DNA of 64,000 nucleotides from JACVRW01 sp963812915 (GTDB lineage: Bacteria; Actinomycetota; Thermoleophilia; Solirubrobacterales; Thermoleophilaceae). Where the stretch lies: positions 62,001 to 126,000 of the forward strand of contig CAWEXB010000013.1 of the NCBI GenBank assembly GCA_963812915.1, written 5' to 3'. Under the pieces are notes generated by a model, which was given only the letters and a program-made list of their open reading frames with translations, made no database searches and had not been told where the DNA came from. The translations under genes and the position numbers were made by a program. Shown here in pieces: positions 1 to 7,404 of this stretch. Every line of letters starts with the position of its first letter. Within the stretch, counting starts at the first letter, position 1.

Positions 1-1
1 G

Positions 2-1600
2 CTACTCCCGTCCGGCGGCCCGCCGGGCGAGCTCGAGCTCCCGCCGCACGACCCCGGTTTGGTTCGGAATCTCGAGCCGCTGCTGGAGGATCGGAATGGC
101 TTCCTCCGGCCTTCCCGCCAGACGCAGCGCTTGACCCAGGTTGAAGAGCGTGTACGCGTAGTTGAGGTCGCTCGTGCCCTGCGGGAACGAGTCCAGCGCC
201 CGCTGGAGGATCGGAATCGCCTCGTCGTAGCGCCCCTCGCTCATGAGCTGGAAGCCCTGGTTGTTGAGGCGCGCGCCCTCGGCCGGGCCCGAGGCGGCCG
301 GCTGCTCCTCCTCCGGCTGGTCCTCCTCCGGAGCCGGGGCGGGAGCCGGGGCTGGGGCCGGTGCCGCCGGCGCCTGCTGCTCGGGTTGCTCCGCCGGGGG
401 CGCGGGCTGCTCCGACTCCGCCCGCTGCTTCGGCTCCTTCCGGTTCTGTTCACTCGCCCGCGGTCGCTCGGCGCCGTCCTGCGGTGAGGAGGGATCGCCC
501 CCTCCTCCGGAGCCGAACCCGATCACGATCGTCGCGACCGCGAGCGCGACGAGGGCGCCCGCGAGCGCCAGCGGGAGCAGCCGCGAGCGGTTCCCGCGGC
601 GCGGAGGCCCGAGCGTCCCGGGTGGCCGGGGGGCAGCCCCCCTGTCGCTGACCCCGTTCGGCGCGGTGGGGGAGCGGCCCGAGGCTGGGGCCGCGGTGCT
701 CGGGGCCGGGACCGCCGAAGCGGCCGCACCTCCCGCGGTCCGCCGGTCCATGCGGCGGGTCGCCGCGGTTCCCCGCGGAGCCTCCTCGAGCGTGCCTCGG
801 AGGCGGCTCCCTAGCTCGCCGGCGGTACGCGGGCGCTTGCCGGGGTCGCGCGCCATCGCTCGCTCGAGCAGCTCCGCGCTCCCGGGCGGAGCGCCCGCCC
901 ACCGCTCGCGCAGGTCGGGCGCGGGCTCGGTCGCAATCGTTTGGGCGACCTCCATCGGTGACCGGCCGGGCCGCGCCCGCTCCCCGGCCAGCGCCTCGAA
1001 GCACACCGCCGCGAGGGCGTAGACGTCCGCCGCCGGTCCCACCTCACGGCCCTCGAGCTGCTCGGGCGCCATGTATGAGGCGGTGCCGAGAACGATCCCG
1101 GTGCGGGTGATGCGGGTGTGACCCGCCGCTGTGGCTATGCCGAGGTCGACCAGCTTGGTCACGCCGTCGTCCCTGAGAAGCACGTTGGCCGGCTTCACGT
1201 CGCGGTGCACGACACCGTGCCGATGGGAATGGTCGAGAGCGGCCCCGAGGTCACTCGCCATGCGCGCGACGCGCTCGGGCGCCAGCGGACCGCGCCGCAG
1301 GGCGCGCGAGAGCGGCTCGCCCTGCACGTACTCCATGATGATCAGCACGCCCTCGTCGTCGGTGGCGGTGTCGAACACCGACACCAGATTGGGGTGGTTG
1401 AGGGAGGCGCCGAGCTTCGCCTCCCGCACGAACCGCCGCTCGATGTCGTCCGGCTGGTCTGCGTGCAGGCGCTTGACGGCCACGAGGCGGTCGAGCCGCT
1501 CGTCCTGGCACAGCAGCACGGACGCCATCCCGCCCGAGCCGAGGTGCCTCAGGACCCGGTAGCGCCCGTCGAGGAGCGTTCCCTGAACACGTACCGGCAC
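2..1600 (-). CDS. Membrane-anchored Ser/Thr protein kinase with C-terminal TPR-like region
   Basis: Hanks-type eukaryotic-like kinase of about 532 aa. The N-terminal domain (about residues 10-270) shows the glycine loop GSGGMASV, the ATP lysine in VAVKRL (Lys43), the catalytic loop HRDVKPANVLL, a DLG in place of DFG, and the activation segment TASYMAPEQ. A Pro/Ala-rich linker leads to one hydrophobic segment (LLPLALAGALVALAVATIVI), then an acidic Pro/Gln/Ala-rich spacer and a C-terminal TPR-like stretch (NNQGFQLMSEGRYDEAIPIL). By family knowledge the kinase is cytoplasmic and the TPR region extracytoplasmic; PASTA repeats are absent, so this is not a canonical PknB. The start is a GTG without an obvious Shine-Dalgarno. 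The TAG stop lies at the window edge, so the gene is complete. Substrates cannot be inferred. Confidence 0.9.
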   Translation of the reverse strand: MPVRVQGTLLDGRYRVLRHLGSGGMASVLLCQDERLDRLVAVKRLHADQPDDIERRFVREAKLGASLNHPNLVSVFDTATDDEGVLIIMEYVQGEPLSRALRRGPLAPERVARMASDLGAALDHSHRHGVVHRDVKPANVLLRDDGVTKLVDLGIATAAGHTRITRTGIVLGTASYMAPEQLEGREVGPAADVYALAAVCFEALAGERARPGRSPMEVAQTIATEPAPDLRERWAGAPPGSAELLERAMARDPGKRPRTAGELGSRLRGTLEEAPRGTAATRRMDRRTAGGAAASAVPAPSTAAPASGRSPTAPNGVSDRGAAPRPPGTLGPPRRGNRSRLLPLALAGALVALAVATIVIGFGSGGGGDPSSPQDGAERPRASEQNRKEPKQRAESEQPAPPAEQPEQQAPAAPAPAPAPAPAPEEDQPEEEQPAASGPAEGARLNNQGFQLMSEGRYDEAIPILQRALDSFPQGTSDLNYAYTLFNLGQALRLAGRPEEAIPILQQRLEIPNQTGVVRRELELARRAAGRE

Positions 1601-1664
1601 ACGGCCCGTCGTACCCGCACTCGCGGCCCGGTAACCGCGGGTCCGCGTGAAGTCCGCGTTAAAG

Positions 1665-2837
1665 CTACACGCGCTGGAGCAGCGTTCCGGTCCCCAGGCC
1701 GCCCCCGCAGCACATGGTCACGAGCCCGATCTCCTTGTCCGACCGCTCGAGCTCGTGAAGCAGCGTGGTGATCAGGCGCGCGCCCGTCGAGCCGAGCGGG
1801 TGACCCAGGGCGATCGCGCCACCGTTCACGTTCACGCGCTCCATGTCGGGATCGAGCTCCCGCCGCCAGGCAGCCACGACCGAGGCGAACGCCTCGTTGA
1901 TCTCGACCAGGTCGATGTCGCCCATCTTCATCCCGTTGCGCTCGAGCAGCTTCCTGGTTGCCGGAATCGGGCCGGTGAGCATGATGACGGGATCCACGCC
2001 GACCGTCGTCTGGTCGACGATCCGGGCCCGCGGCCTGAGGCCGAGCGCCTCGGCCTTCCCGCGCTCCATCAGCAGGATCGCCGCCGCGCCGTCGGAGATC
2101 TGGGACGAGTTGCCGGCCGTGATGCGGCCGTCCTCCTTGAAGGCGGGCTTCAGCTGCGAGAGCGCCTCGAGGTTGGTGTCGGGACGGATGCCCTGATCGG
2201 TCACATACGTGTTGCCGTTCACCGAGAACGGCACGATCTCGCGCTCGAAACGGCCCTCCTCGGTCGCGCGGTGGGCGAGCTGCTGGGAACGCAGGCCGAT
2301 CTCGTCCAACTCCGATCGCGGGATCTCCCACCGGTCGGCGATCATCTCCGCGGAGATGCCCTGCGGCACGAGGTTGTACCTCTGCATCAGCTCCGGCGGC
2401 CAGGGGGAGCCCACGTCGTCTACCCACTTGAAGCCCACGCCCATCGGGATGTGGCCCATGTGCTCGACGCCCGAGCCGATCACTGCGTCGTGCACGCCCG
2501 CGGAGATCAGGGCGGCGGCGAAGTTCACGGCCTGCTGCGCCGAGCCGCACTGGCGGTCGACGGTGGTGGCGGGGGTCTCGACCGGGAGCCCCGCCTGTAG
2601 CCAGGCGTTCCGGCCGACGTTGAACATCTGCTCCCCGTACTGCTGCACGCAGCCCGAGATCACGTCGTCGACCTCGGAGGGCTCGATCCCGGCGCGCTCG
2701 ATCACCTCGGTGAACGTCCTCCCGAGGAGCTCGTTCGAATGGGTGTCCTTGTAGTAGCCCTTCTCGGGATGCCCGCGCCCGACAGGCGTCCGGACGGCCT
2801 CGACGATCACTACCTCGCGCCCGTTCCCATTCTGCAT
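1665..2837 (-). CDS. Thiolase family acetyl-CoA acyltransferase
   Basis: Thiolase of 390 aa, a normal family length. It catalyses thiolytic cleavage of 3-ketoacyl-CoA or the reverse condensation of acetyl-CoA. The nucleophilic cysteine is in DRQCGSAQQAVNF (Cys97), the conserved histidine in GGAIALGHPLGSTGAR, and the C-terminal catalytic cysteine in TMCCGGGLGTG. The ATG start is preceded by a strong GGAGGAAG ribosome site. It is transcribed divergently from a 3-hydroxyacyl-CoA dehydrogenase, and the 85-nt gap holds a palindrome that could be a shared operator. The pair covers two consecutive beta-oxidation steps; whether it is catabolic (fadA-like) or synthetic (phaA/atoB-like) cannot be decided from sequence alone. 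Confidence 0.92.
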   Translation of the reverse strand: MQNGNGREVVIVEAVRTPVGRGHPEKGYYKDTHSNELLGRTFTEVIERAGIEPSEVDDVISGCVQQYGEQMFNVGRNAWLQAGLPVETPATTVDRQCGSAQQAVNFAAALISAGVHDAVIGSGVEHMGHIPMGVGFKWVDDVGSPWPPELMQRYNLVPQGISAEMIADRWEIPRSELDEIGLRSQQLAHRATEEGRFEREIVPFSVNGNTYVTDQGIRPDTNLEALSQLKPAFKEDGRITAGNSSQISDGAAAILLMERGKAEALGLRPRARIVDQTTVGVDPVIMLTGPIPATRKLLERNGMKMGDIDLVEINEAFASVVAAWRRELDPDMERVNVNGGAIALGHPLGSTGARLITTLLHELERSDKEIGLVTMCCGGGLGTGTLLQRV

Positions 2838-2903
2838 CTGCTGCTTCCTCCGTTGTCCCCGGCCGAGCCGGCTGCTTCGGGTTTGTGGTACAAGCGTACT
2901 CGA

Positions 2904-2919
2904 TTGACTGACCAGTCAA
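2904..2919. promoter_or_regulatory. Palindromic operator between divergent beta-oxidation genes
   Basis: TTGACTG-AC-CAGTCAA is a perfect inverted repeat with 7-bp arms and a 2-bp centre, in an AT-richer patch of a GC-rich genome. It ends 3 nt before the ATG of the dehydrogenase (2923) and lies 67 nt upstream of the thiolase start (2837). The size and symmetry match TetR-family operators, which commonly control fatty-acid degradation genes in actinobacteria. No regulator gene is in this window, so the binding protein is unknown. The dehydrogenase has no Shine-Dalgarno here, so its transcript may be leaderless. Confidence 0.55.
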
Positions 2920-2922
2920 CCA

Positions 2923-3681
2923 ATGGCTGAACCGCTTGGCATAGCGGGGAGCGGGGCGATCGCGTGTGGGCTTGCGCGAGCCGCTTCGGGCCTTTACGAC
3001 GTGCTGCTGTGGGCTCGCACGGACGGCTCCGCCGAGCGCGCCTGCGAAAGGGTCGAGGACGCCGCACGCGTGGTCACGGATCTCGAGGAGCTCGCCGCTT
3101 GCCCCGTCGTCGTGGAGGCGATAGCCGAGGACGTCGCCGCAAAGCGCGCGCTGTACGAACGGCTCGAGGAGGTCCTCGCCGGGGACGCCCTGATCGCCAC
3201 GACCACCTCGTCGCTGTCGGTGGGGACGCTCGCGGCCGCCAGTGGCCGTCCCGAGCGTTTTGCCGCCGTGCACGTCTTCAACCCGGTCGAGAAGATGAAG
3301 CTCGTGGAGCTGGCGTTTCCCGAGCAGGCGAGCGCGGACACGCGGCGCCGCTTCCGCGCACTCTGCGAGTCGCTCGGCAAGACGCCGGTCGAGGTGCCCG
3401 ACGTGGCGGGATTCGTCGTGAACCGGCTCCTGTTCCCGTACCTCTTCGACGCGGTGCGGCTGCAGGAGCGGGACGGCCTCGACCCGGACACCGTCGACAC
3501 CTGCATGATGCTCGGCGTCGGTCACCCGATGGGACCGCTCGCTCTCCTCGACTACGTCGGTCTCGACGTCGCCGCCGCCATCGGCGAGTCGATCGGGGCC
3601 GAGGTCCCGGACCGCGTGCGCGAGCTGATCGCGGAGGGTCGCCTCGGCAGGAAGGCCGGCGCCGGGTTCTACGAGTACTAG
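2923..3681 (+). CDS. 3-hydroxyacyl-CoA dehydrogenase family protein
   Basis: A 252-aa NAD-dependent 3-hydroxyacyl-CoA dehydrogenase or 3-hydroxybutyryl-CoA dehydrogenase. The N-terminus has a Rossmann motif GIAGSGAIACGLA. The central part carries TTTSSLSV and AVHVFNPVEKMKLVE, where the HVFNPV His is the family catalytic histidine. The C-terminal helical domain shows GFVVNRLLFPYL, GVGHPMGPLALLDYVGLD and the terminal GRKAGAGFYEY. It is about 30 aa shorter than typical 282-aa members, mostly in the N-terminal half (a compressed Rossmann region), but key motifs remain. The ATG at 2923 follows the palindromic operator by 3 nt and lacks a ribosome site, which fits leaderless translation. It is divergent from the thiolase. 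Confidence 0.88.
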   Translation: MAEPLGIAGSGAIACGLARAASGLYDVLLWARTDGSAERACERVEDAARVVTDLEELAACPVVVEAIAEDVAAKRALYERLEEVLAGDALIATTTSSLSVGTLAAASGRPERFAAVHVFNPVEKMKLVELAFPEQASADTRRRFRALCESLGKTPVEVPDVAGFVVNRLLFPYLFDAVRLQERDGLDPDTVDTCMMLGVGHPMGPLALLDYVGLDVAAAIGESIGAEVPDRVRELIAEGRLGRKAGAGFYEY

Positions 3682-3830
3682 ATGGCTGATGTGGGTTCGG
3701 CGCCGGACTGGCGGCGCCGGAGCGCTTGCTCGCCGGGGCCACCCGGGTCGCCGCCGGGCGCGGGCTGGGTGAGGGTGCGTGGGCTGTGCTGCCCGGCCCG
3801 GCGTCACGGGTACCGCGGGGCGCGGCCCGG

Positions 3831-3885
3831 ACCGACGCGTTCGACCTTTTGCTGCTTATTCCCGCATAAGGGCGAACGCGTCGGT
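3831..3885. repeat. GTTCGACC hairpin repeat, copy 1 (convergent gene junction)
   Basis: An 18-bp inverted repeat with one mismatch: ACCGACGCGTTCGACCTT pairs with AAGGGCGAACGCGTCGGT around a 19-nt centre containing GCTTATTCCCGCA. The 212-bp gap that holds it separates the convergent dehydrogenase (+) and universal stress protein (-). The core CGTTCGACCT...GCTTATTCCCGCA is shared with the hairpins at 7314-7354 and 7385/8425, so this is a dispersed repeat family. A GGGCTGGGT motif about 60 nt to the left (3762-3770) is also shared with the second locus. It could act as a bidirectional terminator or be a mobile REP-like element. Confidence 0.7.
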
Positions 3886-3893
3886 TCGGGGCA

Positions 3894-4325
3894 CTAGGTC
3901 GTCTTCACCACGAACACCGAGCAGGGCGCCTTGTGCGTGACCGTGTTCGGGACGCTGCCGAGCAGACGTCGGTGCATTCCCTTGTTTCCGATCACGAGCA
4001 CGTCGGCACCGCACTCCTCGGCGAGGCGCACGAGCACCTCACCCGGGTCGCCTTCGTCGACGAGCGTCCTGCACTCGAGCCCCTCGCTCCGCAGGTCCTG
4101 CTCGGTCCTGGCGAGGATCTCACGCACGCGGGAGGATGGGCTGAGGGCCCACTGCAACTCGACGCTCTCCGTCTCGCCGTGGTCCCTCGGCGCCCAACCC
4201 GGGTCCTGGAAGGCGCTGAGCAGCACGATCTTCGCGCCGTAACGGCGCGCCATCTCGGCGGCCGCTCTCACCGCCTCGGAGGCGGTGGCCGAGCCGTCGG
4301 TTCCCACGGCGACCGTGTCGATCAT
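3894..4325 (-). CDS. Universal stress protein (UspA family)
   Basis: A single-domain UspA protein of 143 aa from the start MIDTVAVGTDGS. A longer in-frame extension exists upstream but has arginine-rich composition unlike the family, so the ATG at 4325 is preferred. The ATP-binding signature G-2X-G-9X-G-S is visible as GNKGMHRRLLGSVPNTVTH near the C-terminus, so the protein probably binds ATP. The family includes cytoplasmic stress and starvation proteins of diverse role. It is convergent with the hydroxyacyl-CoA dehydrogenase across the hairpin repeat. Confidence 0.88.
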   Translation of the reverse strand: MIDTVAVGTDGSATASEAVRAAAEMARRYGAKIVLLSAFQDPGWAPRDHGETESVELQWALSPSSRVREILARTEQDLRSEGLECRTLVDEGDPGEVLVRLAEECGADVLVIGNKGMHRRLLGSVPNTVTHKAPCSVFVVKTT

Positions 4326-4378
4326 GGCGCCGACGAGTATCCCGGCAGTATCCGGCGATGTCCATCGCCGACCACCGC

Positions 4379-4651
4379 TCAGCTTCGGGCGGCCCTGCGC
4401 GGCGACCGCTTTCGCGGCGCCGGAGGCAAACCGGCGGCGAGATCCCACACCACGTCGGCCTCCCCGATTCCCTGCCTGTCGGCGAGCTCGGCGACCCTGT
4501 CCCACGGCAGGCTGGCATCCGGCAGCTCGTCCCACCGCGCGAGATCGAGCGCCTCGAGCGCCGCCGTGAGCACCTGCCCCGGCTCCTCTTGGTCCTTGAT
4601 CACCGCCCGGAGGGCGTCACGCTGAGAATCGCTGAGCTTCACGCACCACAT
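4379..4651 (-). CDS. Small hypothetical protein
   Basis: A 90-aa ORF filling the gap between the transporter and the universal stress gene. It starts with ATG, 9 nt after a GGAGG ribosome site. The protein is helical in character (SDSQRDALRAVIKDQEEPG, WDRVAELADRQGIGEADV) and ends in a basic tail (PRKRSPRRAARS). No known domain is recognised, and no membrane segment or metal motif is visible. It is co-directional with its neighbours, so it may be co-transcribed with the universal stress gene. The competing plus-strand ORFs lack ribosome sites. Confidence 0.55.
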   Translation of the reverse strand: MWCVKLSDSQRDALRAVIKDQEEPGQVLTAALEALDLARWDELPDASLPWDRVAELADRQGIGEADVVWDLAAGLPPAPRKRSPRRAARS

Positions 4652-4717
4652 GCGGCAAGACCTCCGCTGCTCGGAGAAGTCCCTGCCCCCCGAACGTAGC
4701 CCCCTCGGCGGACGGAT

Positions 4718-6115
4718 CTATTCCGACGGCTCGGCCTCGGGCTCCTGGCCGCGCGGGGTCGATGTGGCCCGCTCGACGGGGCGCGCGCGCCGGCCCTCGC
4801 GCCCGTTGTCGTCCCGCGCCTCGTGGTCGCGGATCCGCACCGCCTCGATCCTGTTCTCGCGTACGGATTCGACGCGCAGCGAGTAGCCGTTCACCCGGAC
4901 CATGTCGCCGCGCTTGGGCAGGCGCCCGAGCTCACCGAAGACGAACCCGCCGACCGAGTTGAAGGCCTCCGAGTCCGCCGGCAGATCGAGCCCATAGTCG
5001 GCCAGATCCGTGATCGGCACGTGACCGCGCACCCACCAGTCTCCGTTTGCGAGCCGCCGGATGCCGGCGACGGCGGGGTCGGTCTCGTCGGCGATCTCGC
5101 CAACGACCTCCTCGATGATGTCCTCGACCGTAACGATGCCGGCGGTCCGGCCGTACTCGTCGACCACCACGGCCATCGACGCGCGTTCGCGCTGGAGGTC
5201 CGCCAGGAGGTCGTCGAGCGGCTTGGTCTCGGGCACGATCAGGGCGTCCTTCACGCTCGACTCGATCGACGCGTCCGGCCCCTCGTTCATCAGCTTCCGC
5301 ACCAGCGAATTCGCGTGGACGATGCCCTTGATCCGGTCGGTGTTGTGGTTCTCGGTCACCACCAGGCGCGTATGACCCGAGTCGACGCAGCGCTGGAGCG
5401 CGGTCTCGACGCTCTCCGAAACGTCCAGGGTCACCACCGCCGGGATCGGCGTCATCACCTGGCGCGCCTGCTGCTCGTGCAGGTGGAAGACGCCCGACAG
5501 CATGCCCGCCTCGCCCGGGTCGATCTTCCCGCCCTGCGCGCTCTGGACGATCAGGAGCTTCAGGTCGTCCGAGGAGGTGACCTCCTCGAACTCCGCGCTG
5601 CGCGGGTCCACCCCGACCAGCCGCAGCATCCAGTTCGACGCTGTGTTGAGCAACCAGATGAACGGCTTGAAGACCGCGCGGAAGAGGTACAGCGGACGCG
5701 CGACGCGCCGCGCGGTGCCCTCCGCGTGGAAGATCGAGTAGATCTTCGGCACCTGCTCGCCGACCGTGATGTGCAGGCTCGTGGTGATGAAGTAGGCGAT
5801 CGCGATCGCGATGGCGACCGCCACGCCGTGGCTGAGGACGCCCCCGAGCGGCTCCTCGAGCAGCGAGGCGATCGCCGGCTCGCCCAGGAAGCCGATACCG
5901 AGGGAGGCCATCGTGATGCCCAGCTGGCACGCCGATAGGTACTCGTCGATCCGGTCGACCTGCTCGAGCGCGAGGGACGCGCCGGCCTTGCGCTCGTCGC
6001 GCATCTGCTCGAGACGGCTCTGGCGCGCCCGCACGAGCGCGAACTCGGACGCCACGAAGAACCCGTTCGCGGCGACGAGCACGGCGACGCCGAGGAGGAG
6101 GAGCAGCTCCGTCAC
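4718..6115 (-). CDS. CNNM/HlyC-CorC family transporter with CBS pair
   Basis: A 465-aa membrane protein of the CNNM (DUF21) family, often labelled hemolysin-like or magnesium/cobalt efflux. The N-terminal DUF21 region (about 1-190) has hydrophobic segments, including MTELLLLLGVAVLVAANGFF and SYFITTSLH-like helices. The central part has two CBS motifs (VMTPIPAVVTLDVSESVET and ALIVPETKPLDDLLADL), and the C-terminal CorC_HlyC domain begins near ADETDPAVAGIRRLANGDWW. The C-terminal tail is charged and probably disordered. The family exports or senses Mg2+, with CBS domains binding nucleotides; the substrate here is an inference. The GTG start overlaps by 4 nt (GTGA) the end of a 22-codon ORF. Confidence 0.88.
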   Translation of the reverse strand: MTELLLLLGVAVLVAANGFFVASEFALVRARQSRLEQMRDERKAGASLALEQVDRIDEYLSACQLGITMASLGIGFLGEPAIASLLEEPLGGVLSHGVAVAIAIAIAYFITTSLHITVGEQVPKIYSIFHAEGTARRVARPLYLFRAVFKPFIWLLNTASNWMLRLVGVDPRSAEFEEVTSSDDLKLLIVQSAQGGKIDPGEAGMLSGVFHLHEQQARQVMTPIPAVVTLDVSESVETALQRCVDSGHTRLVVTENHNTDRIKGIVHANSLVRKLMNEGPDASIESSVKDALIVPETKPLDDLLADLQRERASMAVVVDEYGRTAGIVTVEDIIEEVVGEIADETDPAVAGIRRLANGDWWVRGHVPITDLADYGLDLPADSEAFNSVGGFVFGELGRLPKRGDMVRVNGYSLRVESVRENRIEAVRIRDHEARDDNGREGRRARPVERATSTPRGQEPEAEPSE

Positions 6116-6180
6116 TTCAGGCCGAGGGCGCGGTTCAGGCCCTTACGCTTGATACTTCGAGGGGGTTCGTCGTCGCTCAT
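6112..6180 (-). CDS. Possible 22-codon leader ORF of the CNNM gene
   Basis: A tiny ATG-initiated ORF (begins MSDDEPPRS, ends NRALGLK) whose TGA stop overlaps the GTG start of the CNNM transporter in the sequence GTGA. The overlap is the typical geometry of translational coupling. There is no clear Shine-Dalgarno before its ATG and the peptide resembles nothing I recognise, so it may be chance. Confidence 0.25.
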   Translation of the reverse strand: MSDDEPPRSIKRKGLNRALGLK

Positions 6181-6231
6181 CGGCAGACGCGGCGAGCGTA
6201 GCAGTTGCACAGACGTGCCATCCTCGTCTCC

Positions 6232-7143
6232 ATGCGCATCGCTTCACTCGTCCCGTCAGCCACCGAACTGCTGTTCGCGCTCGATCTCGGCGACAGCGTC
6301 GTCGCCGTGACCCACGAGTGCGACTACCCCCCCGCCGCGGAGCAGCTCCCCCACCTCACTCGGAGCGTCATCCCGGACGGGCTTGCGCCCGCGGAGATCG
6401 ACGCCGCGGTGCGCGAACGCACCGGCCGCGGTGAGGCCCTGTACGAGCTCGACGAGGAGACGCTGCGCGCCCTCGACGTCGACCTGATCGTCACACAGGC
6501 GGTGTGTGAGGTCTGCGCAGTGTCGTTCGAAGACGTCCGGGCCGTTGCCGAGCGGCTGCCCACGCAGCCGGAGGTGATCTCGCTCGACCCGTCCACGCTC
6601 GGCGAGGTGCTGGCCGACGTGCCTCGCCTCGCGGAGGCCGCCGAGGCCGAAGCGGCGGGCGAGCGGCTGGTAGAGGAGGCCGGCGCACGGATCGAGGCGG
6701 TGGAGCGGGCGGTCGAGGGGGCGCCGCGCCCGCGGGTGGCGGCGCTCGAGTGGCTCGACCCGATCTACATCGGCGGGCACTGGGTGCCCCAGATGATCGA
6801 GCTGGCCGGCGGCGAGGACATGCTCGGCCTGCCGGGGGAGCGTTCGCGCACCGCCGAGTGGGCGGAGGTCGAGGCCGCGGCGCCGGAGGTCGTTCTCGCG
6901 ATGCCCTGCGGCTACTACGCGGAGCAGGCGGCCGCCGAGGCGGTGCACCACCATGAGCGCCTGGCGGGGCTCGGCGCGCGCGTGGTGGCGGTGGACGCGG
7001 CGGCGTACTTCTCGCGGCCGGGACCGCGGCTCGTGGAGGGGATCGAGCTGCTCGGTCACCTGCTGCACCCCGACCTGGTGGCGGCGCCGCCGTCGCGCCG
7101 GTCGATCGAGGTCGATCTCGAGCGCGCGGTGCCGGCCGGGTAG
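6232..7143 (+). CDS. Cobalamin-binding-type (BtuF-like) helical-backbone protein without signal peptide
   Basis: A 303-aa protein of the periplasmic-binding (TroA/BtuF) fold. It begins MRIASLVPSATELLFALD, the typical start of the BtuF core, and contains VVAVTHECDYPP, LIVTQAVCEVCAVS, ALEWLDPIYIGGHWVPQMIELAGG and VVLAMPCGY. No signal peptide or lipobox precedes the core; the upstream in-frame ATG or GTG choices add only a few residues. It is therefore predicted to be cytoplasmic, unlike E. coli BtuF. No btuC/btuD genes are nearby and no cobalamin riboswitch is visible upstream. The role, perhaps corrinoid or metal-chelate binding, is inferred from family only. Confidence 0.8.
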   Translation: MRIASLVPSATELLFALDLGDSVVAVTHECDYPPAAEQLPHLTRSVIPDGLAPAEIDAAVRERTGRGEALYELDEETLRALDVDLIVTQAVCEVCAVSFEDVRAVAERLPTQPEVISLDPSTLGEVLADVPRLAEAAEAEAAGERLVEEAGARIEAVERAVEGAPRPRVAALEWLDPIYIGGHWVPQMIELAGGEDMLGLPGERSRTAEWAEVEAAAPEVVLAMPCGYYAEQAAAEAVHHHERLAGLGARVVAVDAAAYFSRPGPRLVEGIELLGHLLHPDLVAAPPSRRSIEVDLERAVPAG

Positions 7144-7313
7144 CTCGAGTTCGAGGCCCCCCTCTCGCATCAGGTGGGCTCTAAGTCGGGCCGGGGGAGG
7201 TCTGCGCCTGCGGCCCGCGCCGGCGCCGGCCGGGCGGCCCCGCCGGCCGGTTTGGGCTGGGTAGGAGGGCGGACTCGGCCCCGCTGGGAGCTCCGCCGTC
7301 GCAAATCCTCACC

Positions 7314-7354
7314 CGTTCGACCTCCTGTTGCCTATCGCAAGGGAAGGTCGAACG
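7314..7354. repeat. GTTCGACC hairpin repeat, copy 2
   Basis: CGTTCGACCT pairs with AGGTCGAACG (10 bp perfect), with a weaker inner pairing TTGC/GCAA around CTATC. It has the same core as copies 1 and 3. It lies inside the inverted-repeat element, 30 nt before copy 3. Confidence 0.65.
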
Positions 7355-7404
7355 CGTCGGCTTGGCGAGGGGCGAAATCGCGATGCGTTCGACCTTCTGC
7401 GGCT

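Noticed and set aside
1549..3807. Long minus-strand ORF of 752 codons across thiolase and dehydrogenase
   Set aside because: It is a shadow in a GC-rich genome; the translation is Arg/Pro/Ala-rich with no domain and overlaps well-supported genes.
6116..6231. Cobalamin riboswitch before the BtuF-like gene
   Set aside because: The gap is short and no B12-box-like conserved sequence was recognised.
7144..7404. Coding region between the BtuF-like gene and the IS
   Set aside because: ORFs there are short and cross the repeats; palindromes explain the sequence.
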